From DATAVB01 sp040414495 (GTDB lineage: Bacteria; Actinomycetota; Actinomycetes; Mycobacteriales; QHCD01), in the NCBI GenBank assembly GCA_040414495.1, contig JBEDUI010000199.1, positions 1 through 64,000 on the forward strand: a DNA stretch of 64,000 bases. The letters are read 5' to 3'. The position numbers and the translations under genes are program-made. Below, piece after piece: positions 27,215-34,399 of this stretch (position 1 is its first letter; each line of letters starts with the position of its first letter). The notes below the pieces were generated by a model, which was given only the letters and a program-made list of their open reading frames with translations, was not told the origin of the DNA and did not search any database.

Positions 27215-27379
27215 ATGGCAGCAACCGATATCCGACCGGTGATCAAGCTCCGGTCGACCGCCGGCACCGACTACACGTACGTCACGCGCAAGAACCGGCG
27301 CAATGACCCGGATCGTCTGGTGCTGCGCAAGTACGACCCGATCGCCAAGGCGCACGTAGAGTTCCGCGAGGAGCGATAA
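27215..27379 (+). CDS. rpmG: Ribosomal protein L33, zinc-independent form
   Basis: 54-residue large-subunit protein with the L33 pattern VIKLRSTAGTDYTYVTRKNRR and the end KYDPIAKAHVEFREER. No cysteine is present, whereas zinc-binding L33 carries two CxxC pairs. The ATG at 27215 (tandem ATG ATG) follows AGGAAAGGAC; a longer frame from 27185 is less likely. It is divergent from the CobW relic and L31/L32 operon, so one zinc-controlled region could drive both. A terminator hairpin follows. Confidence 0.95.
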   Translation: MAATDIRPVIKLRSTAGTDYTYVTRKNRRNDPDRLVLRKYDPIAKAHVEFREER

Positions 27380-27395
27380 GCACGTGCAAGAAACG

Positions 27396-27428
27396 AACAG
27401 CGCCGCCTGACCGCGGCGCTGTTTTTGT
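27396..27428 (+). terminator. Intrinsic terminator of rpmG
   Basis: Perfect 11-bp GC-rich stem (27396-27406 with 27413-27423), 6-nt loop, followed by a run of T. It begins 16 bp after the rpmG stop. Confidence 0.92.
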
Positions 27429-27485
27429 TTCTGTAGGGCACTCCGGCTAGCGCTGAACGATGCCCCCCGCGTCTCGTTCGCCCGC

Positions 27486-27544
27486 ACCATGATCGTGAGT
27501 AGATTTGCTACCGAATTCGGGGGCAGATCCACTCACGATCAGGT
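27486..27544. repeat. 59-bp imperfect palindrome, TGATCRTG family (type I)
   Basis: Begins ACCATGATCGTGAGTAGATT and ends ATCCACTCACGATCAGGT, with a central GAATTC. It matches the 20269 copy at most positions on both arms. It is 58 bp past the rpmG terminator, in a convergent gap. Confidence 0.85.
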
Positions 27545-27810
27545 CGGCGCGGCGAGCGGGCAGCTGGCGGAGCGGGGCGACCGCCCTTGTTGCAGCGAGC
27601 GTGACAGCAGGGTTGTTTCACGGCCGGCGCAACGACCCAGGTGTCACGCTCGCTGCAACAAGGGCTGCGCATGGTCGGCGGGATGAGCGGTAGCTGAAGG
27701 GTCGGGGCCCGTGTCGCGATCGCCGGCGTGAACAGGCAGCTGAAGGGTCGGGCCCGTGTCGCGATCGGCGGGATGAGCGGCAGCTGAAGAGTCGAGACCT
27801 GTGCCGCGGT
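27545..27810. repeat. Imperfect tandem 45-47-bp units around a large palindrome
   Basis: Three units, 27674-27720, 27721-27765 and 27766-27810, share GCAGCTGAAGGGTCG and CCCGTGTCGCGAT segments. A weaker unit lies at 27545-27582 before the palindrome at 27583. Unit length is a multiple of three in units two and three only, and no frame resembles protein. The rest of this 480-bp convergent gap (27380-27859) holds no gene. Confidence 0.7.
27583..27665. repeat. 83-bp palindrome with 23-bp perfect arms
   Basis: The arms 27583-27605 and 27643-27665 are exact reverse complements (starting GCCCTTGTTGCAGCGAG). Pairing continues imperfectly inward through GGGTTGTT and AACGACCC, so most of the element can fold into one long hairpin. 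It lies in the convergent gap after rpmG. It is unlike the TGATCRTG family. Confidence 0.9.
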
Positions 27811-27859
27811 CAGTCGGGATCGACGAGCCGCTCGCCCGTCGGGACCGTCCGACCAGGGG

Positions 27860-28723
27860 TCAGCGACGACGCGCGGCAGCCAGGCCATCGGTCATGAACC
27901 GCTGAGCATGCGCGGCCAGATCGGCGCTGTCGTCCCACAGATCCCGCCAGATCGCCAGGTCGCTGAGCAGAGCCGTATCGCCGATCGTCGAAGAGAAGCT
28001 CTCGAACGTCACCGCCCCGGCGTACCCGACATCAACCAATGCGTGAAAGAACGCCGGGAAATCCAGGTGACCGGATCCGAGATATCCGCGTTGGTTCTCG
28101 CCGATGTGCACGTACCCAAGCCGGTCGCCGACCTCGTGCACCGGCCGAACGAAATCGTCCTCTTCGATATTCATGTGGTAGCTATCCAAATGCACCACGA
28201 CGTTGGAGGCCCCCATGTCCTCGACCATCGCCAACGCCTGCCGGGCCGTATTCACCACGTTGGTTTCGTAGCGGTTGCAGGCCTCCAGGCCCAGCGTGAC
28301 GCCAACCCGCGCGGCTTCGGCGGCGATATCGGTCAGCGCCGCGACCGCATTGGCCCGACCTTTAGCGGTGACCGGCCGCGGGAATTTGCCGAATGCGCTA
28401 TAGAGCGCACCGGTCAGCAGCCGACCGCCGAGTTCATCGGTGATCCGCACCGACCGGGCCAGCAACTCGACGCCGCGTTGCACCACATCCGGATCGTCAC
28501 TGGACACGTCGGCGTCGGCCAGCAGTCCGCGCGAACACGTCACGGTCAGGCCGGCGTCGGCCGCAGCTTTACGGGCATGGGCCGTGTCGAACGCTTTGCC
28601 TTCCTGCAGGGAGAATTCCAGCACGTCGTACCCGGCCGCGCGCGTCCCGGCGACCGTCCGTTCCACCGCCTCCGGCGAGGTGTCCCCGGTCCAAACGAAA
28701 GCGTGCACCCCAAGGGCGTTCAT
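27860..28723 (-). CDS. Sugar isomerase/epimerase, D-tagatose 3-epimerase-like TIM barrel
   Basis: 287-residue xylose-isomerase-like TIM-barrel enzyme. LGLEACNRYETNVVNTA (Glu metal ligand), HLDSYHMNIEE (Asp), YVHIGENQRGYLGSGHLDF (His) and VTFESFSS (Glu) give the four-ligand Mn or Co site typical of ketose 3-epimerases. It would interconvert ketohexoses at carbon 3. ATG at 28723 follows GGGAGG by 5 nt. It stands alone, upstream of the repeat-rich gap. The exact ketose is unknown, and hydroxypyruvate isomerase or inosose-type activity is an alternative. Confidence 0.85.
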   Translation of the reverse strand: MNALGVHAFVWTGDTSPEAVERTVAGTRAAGYDVLEFSLQEGKAFDTAHARKAAADAGLTVTCSRGLLADADVSSDDPDVVQRGVELLARSVRITDELGGRLLTGALYSAFGKFPRPVTAKGRANAVAALTDIAAEAARVGVTLGLEACNRYETNVVNTARQALAMVEDMGASNVVVHLDSYHMNIEEDDFVRPVHEVGDRLGYVHIGENQRGYLGSGHLDFPAFFHALVDVGYAGAVTFESFSSTIGDTALLSDLAIWRDLWDDSADLAAHAQRFMTDGLAAARRR

Positions 28724-28822
28724 CGGCGGCCTCCCGGCGCGAAGGGTACGAATCCTTTGCTTCGTACGCTTTCATACGCCCGCAGGCGAATACGCCGCCA
28801 GAAGACGGCCAGCACCGGCAGT

Positions 28823-29254
28823 TCAGCCGGCCTGGTTCTCCCCGACCTGGCTCTCGCAGTGCTTCTTCAGGCTGGCGCCTTCGGTATCGACGTACTGGCG
28901 GATCCGTTTTCCGCTGATCAACGACAGCAGCGGCGCGAGCGGACCGGTCAGGTCAATGGTCAGCCGCACGCTGGATTTCGGGTCGATGTAATGGCCGGCC
29001 ACGATGCGGAATCCGGCGCCCTTGGTCTGCCAGACGAACGAGCGGCCGGGCTCGGATTCGGTTACCTGCCAGATCATCGCGTTCATCTTGGGCTGCTTGA
29101 CCCGGGCCTTGCTGCCGAGCTCGAACGGCTTGTCCTCGAGCAGCCGGACTTCCTCGATCGTCGGCGTCCACTGTGGCCAATGGACAACGTCGTCGAGCAC
29201 CGTCCACACCCGCTCGGCCGGCGCATCGATATCGACCGAAACCTCGTAGTGCAT
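28823..29254 (-). CDS. SRPBCC (START-like) family protein
   Basis: 143-residue helix-grip protein of the polyketide cyclase/dehydrase superfamily. VSVDIDAPAERVWTVLDDVVHWPQWTPTI is the classic N-terminus and is given only as a landmark, with the hydrophobic ligand pocket formed by the following strands and the long C-terminal helix. Such proteins bind lipids or aromatic ligands, or modify them; no catalytic residues point to a reaction. ATG at 29254 follows GAGGAGG. It stands between an epimerase and an MBL hydrolase on the same strand, with about 64 bp on one side and 99 bp on the other. Confidence 0.85.
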   Translation of the reverse strand: MHYEVSVDIDAPAERVWTVLDDVVHWPQWTPTIEEVRLLEDKPFELGSKARVKQPKMNAMIWQVTESEPGRSFVWQTKGAGFRIVAGHYIDPKSSVRLTIDLTGPLAPLLSLISGKRIRQYVDTEGASLKKHCESQVGENQAG

Positions 29255-29318
29255 CGATCCTCCTCACGACGACCCGTACGTACCAGATGGTACATGCCGG
29301 GTGGGCCGCCCTGAGCGG

Positions 29319-30140
29319 TCAGGTCAGGTGATCCATCTCGCCGCTGACCCAACGCGCATAGCGCTCGGCTGAGCGGGCGAGCGAGGCCTTGGCACCGTCG
29401 ACGGAACGGCCGAAGTTGTCGTACAGCCGATCGAACGAATACGGCTCCAACCGCTCGACAACACGGCGCACGGCCGGGCCGGACATCGGCAGCATGTTCG
29501 GGTAGCTGCGCATGAACGACACCCAGCCGTCATCCGCGGCCACCATCACCGTGTCGCCGGCCAGCGCCGAGCCGCGGCCACCGGCGCCATCGGCCCAGAT
29601 CGCGGCCGCACTACCCCGGAAATGCCCGCCGCACTGGACAAGCGTGAGACCGGGAAATACCTCGCAGCTGCCGGACCAGAACGTGATCACCGGGTCCGGG
29701 CGCGTCACCCACTCCCGATCCGCCTCCGGTACGTACACCGGCACGCCGCCGAAGGCGTGGCTCCATTCGACCATCACGCCGTACATGTGCGGGTGGCTGG
29801 CCGAGACCGCGGCCAACCCGCCGAGCCGGCGCACCGCGTCGATGCCCGCCTCGTCGATGAACCCGTTCGGGTCCCACAGCAGGTTTCCCGCCGCCGAGGT
29901 GGCCAGCAGCGTGCGCTGCCCGATGCCCACCTTCGGTTCCACCGTCAGCCCGTAAAGCCCCGGTTCGACGTCAGCGATCTCGATCTGGTGGCCGTCCTTG
30001 ACCAGATCGTCAAGCGTGCTCCAGCGTTGACCGTCCCGCGGAACGTACTGCCGCTCGTCCGCGCAGATCCGGCACACCGCGTCCGGCTGGTCGGTATCGG
30101 CGTATTGCACGCCGCAGGTTGCGCAAATCCATGCTGGCAT
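29319..30140 (-). CDS. MBL-fold protein with N-terminal zinc ribbon
   Basis: 273-residue protein. A rubredoxin-like ribbon WICATCGVQY ... CRICADERQYV (residues 4-31) precedes a metallo-beta-lactamase fold. In the fold, SASHPHMYGVMVEW and CGGHFRGSAAAIW provide histidines, and SALAGDTVMV the conserved Asp. The usual HxHxDH motif is only partly kept (SHPHMYG), so the metal site is altered. Function is unknown; such proteins are common in actinomycetes. ATG at 30140 follows GGATGGGTGA. Downstream is the SRPBCC gene. Confidence 0.78.
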   Translation of the reverse strand: MPAWICATCGVQYADTDQPDAVCRICADERQYVPRDGQRWSTLDDLVKDGHQIEIADVEPGLYGLTVEPKVGIGQRTLLATSAAGNLLWDPNGFIDEAGIDAVRRLGGLAAVSASHPHMYGVMVEWSHAFGGVPVYVPEADREWVTRPDPVITFWSGSCEVFPGLTLVQCGGHFRGSAAAIWADGAGGRGSALAGDTVMVAADDGWVSFMRSYPNMLPMSGPAVRRVVERLEPYSFDRLYDNFGRSVDGAKASLARSAERYARWVSGEMDHLT

Positions 30141-30184
30141 TCACCCATCCTGCCACGGAGCACCGATGTGCGCGCAGATCGCAA

Positions 30185-30556
30185 TTACACGGCAGCCGCG
30201 AACAGCAATCCGACCGCCGCGGCGGCCAGCCCGACCACGACCGAGCCGAACACATTCAGCACCGACACACGCGCCGTGCCGTCCTTACCTAAAGTCACCG
30301 ACTCGAAAACAAAGGTCGAGAACGTGGTGTACGCGCCGCAGAACCCCGTTCCTATAAGGATTTTCGGCGCATTCGGAAATCCGTGGTAAAGCGCGAGTCC
30401 GGTAATGAACCCCAACACCAGCGAGCCGGTGACGTTGATGAGGAACGTCCCCCACGGAAATACCGGACCGAATTTGCGCTGCACCCAGGAATCGACAACG
30501 TAACGCAGCGGCGCCCCGATGGCGCCGCCGATGGCTACGTAGAGTACCGCCGGCAT
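30185..30556 (-). CDS. crcB2: Fluoride channel CrcB/Fluc, second subunit
   Basis: 123-residue membrane protein with four helices that expels fluoride as a dual-topology dimer or heterodimer. GGAIGAPLRYVV, WGTFLINVTGSLVLG and the helix break FCGAYTTFSTFVFE are family hallmarks. Its ATG at 30556 shares one base with the crcB1 stop (TGATG) and has GGGGGAGG just upstream; the longer GTG start would place that ribosome site inside the gene. Paired crcB genes are typical of Gram-positive bacteria, where the two halves form one heterodimeric channel. Confidence 0.95.
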   Translation of the reverse strand: MPAVLYVAIGGAIGAPLRYVVDSWVQRKFGPVFPWGTFLINVTGSLVLGFITGLALYHGFPNAPKILIGTGFCGAYTTFSTFVFESVTLGKDGTARVSVLNVFGSVVVGLAAAAVGLLFAAAV

Positions 30557-31053
30557 CAGCGCCTCCCCCACCCACTGATCGCGGTGCCGGCGTAGATGCC
30601 GAGCCAGACCGCGACCAGTCCAGCCAGCAGACTGGCCAGCACATAGCCGATGGCCAGCAACGCGTGACCGTCACGTACGAGCAGATCGGCCTCAACCGTG
30701 TATGTGGAGAACGTGGTGTACGCACCGATCACGCCGGTGCCGAGAAAAGGGCGCAGATACCGGGTGTGCGCGTACCGGCTCACTACCAAAGCCAGTAGCG
30801 CGCCCAATATCAGTGAGCCGGTGACGTTGGTGCAGAACGTTCCCCACGGGAACTGCCCGGTCCGCGTCGGCAGAGCGACCGCCAGACCGTACCGGCCGAG
30901 CGCTCCCAGGACCCCGCCGGCGGCGATCACCGCGATGATGTCCAGCCGGCCGCGTACCGTCCGGACATTCGGAACGAACGGCGGACGGTCGGGATCTACG
31001 GGAAGTTGTGGGCTCGCATCGGGCAGCTGCTGACCAGATTGGCCGTCGGGCAT
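30556..31053 (-). CDS. crcB1: Fluoride channel CrcB/Fluc, first subunit
   Basis: 165-residue member of the CrcB family, with a hydrophilic N-terminal extension of about 35 residues before the first helix. GGVLGALGRYGLAV, WGTFCTNVTGSLILG and VIGAYTTFSTYTVE give the fluoride pore and sodium-site motifs. The ATG at 31053 follows GAGGAGAG. It heads a two-gene operon with crcB2 and is preceded by a crcB-type riboswitch, so fluoride should induce it. The N-terminal extension is unusual for this short family but has no recognisable motif. Confidence 0.95.
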   Translation of the reverse strand: MPDGQSGQQLPDASPQLPVDPDRPPFVPNVRTVRGRLDIIAVIAAGGVLGALGRYGLAVALPTRTGQFPWGTFCTNVTGSLILGALLALVVSRYAHTRYLRPFLGTGVIGAYTTFSTYTVEADLLVRDGHALLAIGYVLASLLAGLVAVWLGIYAGTAISGWGRR

Positions 31054-31066
31054 GGCTCTCCTCTCA

Positions 31067-31118
31067 TCTAGGAGCCATCAGCCCGACGGTGGGCGGTTGT
31101 GGCGAGCTCCATCGCCTC
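31067..31118 (-). ncRNA. Fluoride riboswitch (crcB motif)
   Basis: On the minus strand the leader reads GAGGCGATGGAGCTCGCC, then ACAACCGCCC, then GGGCTGATGGCTCCTA. This matches the crcB motif order: GGCGATGG with a short hairpin to CGCC, an unpaired ACAA, the second CCGC-type stem, and the closing CTGATG...CCTA. It ends 13 bp before the crcB1 ATG, with the ribosome site GAGGAGAG next to it. Translational control is therefore likely. Confidence 0.88.
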
Positions 31119-31161
31119 GTTGTTGATGGTACCTAAACGATCGTGGTCGTACCGTCGTGGT

Positions 31162-32046
31162 GTGCGCATCGTCTCGTTGCTGCCGTCGGCCACCGAAATC
31201 CTGTTCGCGCTCGGGGCCGGCGACGAGGTGGTCGGGGTGACGTTCGAATGCGACTACCCCGCCGAAGCACGGACCCGGCGCATCGTATCGACCAGCGCGC
31301 TGCCGGAGGGCCTGACGCCGGCGCAGATCGACGCCGAGGTGGCCGGCCGGTTGGCTCGGGGCGAGGACCTGTACCACCTGCGCTCGGACGCATTGGCCGA
31401 GCTTGACCCGGATCTCGTTGTGACGCAGGACTTGTGTGCTGTCTGCGCCGTCGATCTGTCCCTTGTGGACGATGCGTTGCGGTACCTGGGGAGCCGGGCG
31501 CGCGTGTTGACGTTGGATCCGCAGACGTTGGATGAGGTGCTCGATTCGATCCATACGACCGGGGTCGCGATCGGACGTTCAGCTGCGCGACTGCTCGGCG
31601 ACCTGCGATCCCGGTTGGCCACGGTCGAGGATGCGGTCGCCGGCCGGCCCGACGTGCCGACCGTGGTGCTGGAGTGGACCGATCCGCCGTTCGCGCCTGG
31701 GCACTGGGTTCCGGACATGATCGGGGCGGCCGGCGGCAGGGGCGTCCTGGGCGCTTCCGGGACCCGATCGGAGCGGACCACATGGTCCGAGGTGGCGGCA
31801 GCTGCACCGGCTGTGGTGGTTGTGGCGCCATGTGGGTATGGGTTGGCGGAGTCGGTCCAGGTGACCCGAGGTCTGGTTGATTCCGGGCAGTTGCCGGCGG
31901 ACGTACCGGTGTGGGCGGTCGATGCCAACGCTTCGTTCGCCCGGCCGGGCCCGCGGCTGGTGGACGGCGTCGAGGCGCTGGCCGCCATTCTGCACCCGGA
32001 CGCTGGTTTGCCCGCGCGACCCGAATTGGCCCAACGGATCTTTTAG
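31162..32046 (+). CDS. BtuF-like cobalamin-binding domain protein
   Basis: 294-residue protein of the class III substrate-binding fold (helical backbone). It starts VRIVSLLPSATEILFALGAGDEVVGVT, the BtuF/FhuD-like beginning given as a landmark. There is no signal peptide or lipobox, so it is cytoplasmic, unlike transporter BtuF. The family is often annotated as a cobalamin or iron-complex-binding protein. GTG at 31162 has no clear ribosome site and may be leaderless. Its last bases overlap the convergent winged-helix gene. It is divergent from crcB1, with the riboswitch between. Confidence 0.78.
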   Translation: MRIVSLLPSATEILFALGAGDEVVGVTFECDYPAEARTRRIVSTSALPEGLTPAQIDAEVAGRLARGEDLYHLRSDALAELDPDLVVTQDLCAVCAVDLSLVDDALRYLGSRARVLTLDPQTLDEVLDSIHTTGVAIGRSAARLLGDLRSRLATVEDAVAGRPDVPTVVLEWTDPPFAPGHWVPDMIGAAGGRGVLGASGTRSERTTWSEVAAAAPAVVVVAPCGYGLAESVQVTRGLVDSGQLPADVPVWAVDANASFARPGPRLVDGVEALAAILHPDAGLPARPELAQRIF

Positions 32047-33173
32047 TAGTCGATTTCGATGTCAAGAAACCGGGCGATATCAGCGACTTCGGCCGCCAAC
32101 GGCTCCTCGGCTGTTTGAGGAATTTGCTCGAACGGCTCGATGGTGACCCGGGCCCGGCGACGACTGCGGTCCAGCTGCCAGGTGCCGATGATCCGGCCAC
32201 CGCACAATACGGCCGGCTGCACAAACCCGCCGCCGGTCTGAATTCGCTTGCCGTACTGGGGATCCAGCACGTGATCGCGGCTGCGGTAGCCCAGCAGCAG
32301 CGGATCGAAATGGCCGAGCAGCCGGACCATATTCGGCTCGGCCAGTACGACGGTGGCCCGCTCGCGCTCAACGTTCCGCGCCAGCTCGCCGCCCTCCAGG
32401 ACGTCGGCCGGCACATTCAGCTGCGCCCCGTTGATATCGAAGCGCACGACCTCGTCCGCGATCAGCTCGAACGCGCGCCGGCATTCGGCCGCGGGCAGAC
32501 CGGACCAGTAGGTGAAATCCGCCAGCGCCGCCGGGCCATGGCCGTCGAGAAAACGCCGGGCGATTTCGGCCAGCGCCTCGTCCCGGTCCAGATCGAGTGA
32601 GTTCGGAATCCATTCATCGAGCAATACGTAGGTGGGTTCGTCATTGGACCGGTCCGGTCCACGACAAATCAGCCCGGAATTCGCCGCGTACGCCACGAGA
32701 TGCGCTGGTGCCTGGGTTTTCGGGTCGATACCTTGATCTATCTGCTCAATTAATTCTGACCGGGTCAGCGGCCGGCCGCCGCGCAATACCGCTTCGATCG
32801 CTCGCAGGGCTCTTGTGCACAAGGTGTCGTCCAGGCCGAGCTGCTGACGCCGACGCCTCCCGGCGTTCGAATTGACCGGGCCGAAAAGAGCTACCAGCCA
32901 GCGCACGTCGGCGGCCGGCACCATATGCAACGTGCCGCGCATCAACCAAGTCCGTATCACGCTGCCGTCTGCGCAGGCGCGGTCCACGTCGGCGACCGTG
33001 CATCCGGCGGTCCGGGCGCGGATCGCCAGCCGGGGCGGGCCCGGCGCCTGTGCCTGCACCGCCCCGAGCCGTTGCAGCACCTCGAGCACACCGCCGGCCG
33101 GCTCGCCGCTCAGCAGCTGAGCGCGGCAACGCAGCGATGTCAGCTCGGCGGCGGTCAGATTATCCGGCGTCAT
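32043..33173 (-). CDS. Winged-helix DNA-binding/DNA glycosylase-like protein (HTH_42 family)
   Basis: 376-residue protein of the HTH_42/AlkZ-like winged-helix family. Landmarks are LGAVQAQAPGPPRLAIRAR, WLMRGTLHMVPAADVRWL (the family core), and FDPLLLGYRSRDHVLDP. In Streptomyces, AlkZ repairs DNA crosslinks, and its relatives include uncharacterised proteins. A tandem 18-bp duplication at the 5' end gives two ATG options, 33173 and 33191. The second would overlap the glycosidase by 13 bp. It starts 4 bp after that gene and may be cotranscribed by chance. Its 3' end overlaps the convergent BtuF-like gene by 4 bp. Confidence 0.8.
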   Translation of the reverse strand: MTPDNLTAAELTSLRCRAQLLSGEPAGGVLEVLQRLGAVQAQAPGPPRLAIRARTAGCTVADVDRACADGSVIRTWLMRGTLHMVPAADVRWLVALFGPVNSNAGRRRRQQLGLDDTLCTRALRAIEAVLRGGRPLTRSELIEQIDQGIDPKTQAPAHLVAYAANSGLICRGPDRSNDEPTYVLLDEWIPNSLDLDRDEALAEIARRFLDGHGPAALADFTYWSGLPAAECRRAFELIADEVVRFDINGAQLNVPADVLEGGELARNVERERATVVLAEPNMVRLLGHFDPLLLGYRSRDHVLDPQYGKRIQTGGGFVQPAVLCGGRIIGTWQLDRSRRRARVTIEPFEQIPQTAEEPLAAEVADIARFLDIEIDY

Positions 33174-33177
33174 CGAC

Positions 33178-34395
33178 TTATCCGGCGTCATCGACAGAAA
33201 CGATGTCAGCGATCCCCCTCTGCGTTGCCGCGCCGGACTCGATGTCGACCGGCCGGACCAGGGCGGGGCGACGGCCCTGCGCCGCCAGCCCCATCCACGC
33301 CTCAAATACCGCGCCACCGGGCCCGTATTCCTTGCGTTGGTCGGCTTTTCGCTCATCCGGCAACGCCAGCGCCAGTTTCCGCGGCGCCGGCTGCGGCGGG
33401 TTTTGGCGCATTTCAGCCACCACGTCGGCATAGGCCCGACCGGTCGGCGTGATGACACCGTCCTCGTCGTAGAGGCCGAGCGTGTGCTCCAAATCCTTGA
33501 AATCCGCGAATTTCCGGTTGACCGCATGCGAGGACCACCAGGTCACGCCCCACAGTGATGGGCAATCGGCCGCATTCCGAACGGTCTGCTGGACGAAATT
33601 CTCCACATCCTGCGGCCTGATCAACGGCTGCGGCGCGCCAACCTCCTGCAGCCACACCGGATGGTCCACATCGGACAGTTGCGCCGCCGCCAACTCCACC
33701 AGATATTCGGCATGCCGTTGCACCTCAACCGAATCCGAGCCGTACCGCTGAACCGTACCGTTGAAAACCCAGGAGTGTACGGTCGCGATATCCCCGTACG
33801 CCCCAACCTGCGCCGGTGTGAACGGGTGATCCGGCTGGTAGAACACGGCATCGTAGGTGGAATGCAGGTGGGTTTTATCGGGTGCCCCGCGCCGGCATGC
33901 GGCCAGCAACCGGGGCAACCACGCCTCGACCTCGGCCTGCGTCGTTGGGTATTCGGTGACCAGCAGGTTCATCTCGTTGCCGAGCGTGATTCCGAGAAAG
34001 CCAGGTTCATCACGCAACCGACCGGCCACCGCGGTCAACAACTCTTCCTCGGCCGCGACCGTCTCCGGATCGGCGTAAATGCTGCGCCGGAGCCGCGTCG
34101 AGAGCCAGACCGGCATGAACTCCATGCCGGACAGGTGTCCCTGCAGGACATCCACGTTGGTGTCCAGACCGGACGCTTTGGCCCGACGTACGAGTTCGGC
34201 CAACTGATCGAGCGCCGTCTGATTGATGAACGTACGGTTCGGTTGGAAGTACGGCCACAACGTGAACAGCCTGATGTGGTCGAGTCCGAGCGCCGCGATC
34301 TGGTCGAAATCGCGTGCGGCGGCCTCCAGATCGAGGTTGTACCAGCCGAAGAACCAGTCTTTTGAGGGCGTGTAATTGGCGCCAAAACGAAGCAT
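33178..34395 (-). CDS. Clan GH-A glycoside hydrolase (GH5-like)
   Basis: 405-residue retaining glycosidase with a TIM barrel. The acid/base Glu141 lies in LGNEMNLL and the nucleophile Glu251 in WLQEVGAP, at the ends of strands 4 and 7, as in clan GH-A. The N-terminus GANYTPSKDWFFGWYNLDLE and the strand GLDHIRLFTLWPYFQPN resemble mannanase/mannosidase-type GH5 members. No signal peptide is seen. It starts 4 bp before the end of the GH1 gene upstream, forming a two-gene operon for beta-glucan or mannan breakdown inside the cell. The exact subfamily is not assigned. Confidence 0.82.
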   Translation of the reverse strand: MLRFGANYTPSKDWFFGWYNLDLEAAARDFDQIAALGLDHIRLFTLWPYFQPNRTFINQTALDQLAELVRRAKASGLDTNVDVLQGHLSGMEFMPVWLSTRLRRSIYADPETVAAEEELLTAVAGRLRDEPGFLGITLGNEMNLLVTEYPTTQAEVEAWLPRLLAACRRGAPDKTHLHSTYDAVFYQPDHPFTPAQVGAYGDIATVHSWVFNGTVQRYGSDSVEVQRHAEYLVELAAAQLSDVDHPVWLQEVGAPQPLIRPQDVENFVQQTVRNAADCPSLWGVTWWSSHAVNRKFADFKDLEHTLGLYDEDGVITPTGRAYADVVAEMRQNPPQPAPRKLALALPDERKADQRKEYGPGGAVFEAWMGLAAQGRRPALVRPVDIESGAATQRGIADIVSVDDAG

Positions 34396-34399
34396 GCGA

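Noticed and set aside
27583..27810. CRISPR array
   Set aside because: The repeats are only three to four, directly adjacent, without unique spacers of regular length, and no cas gene is near.
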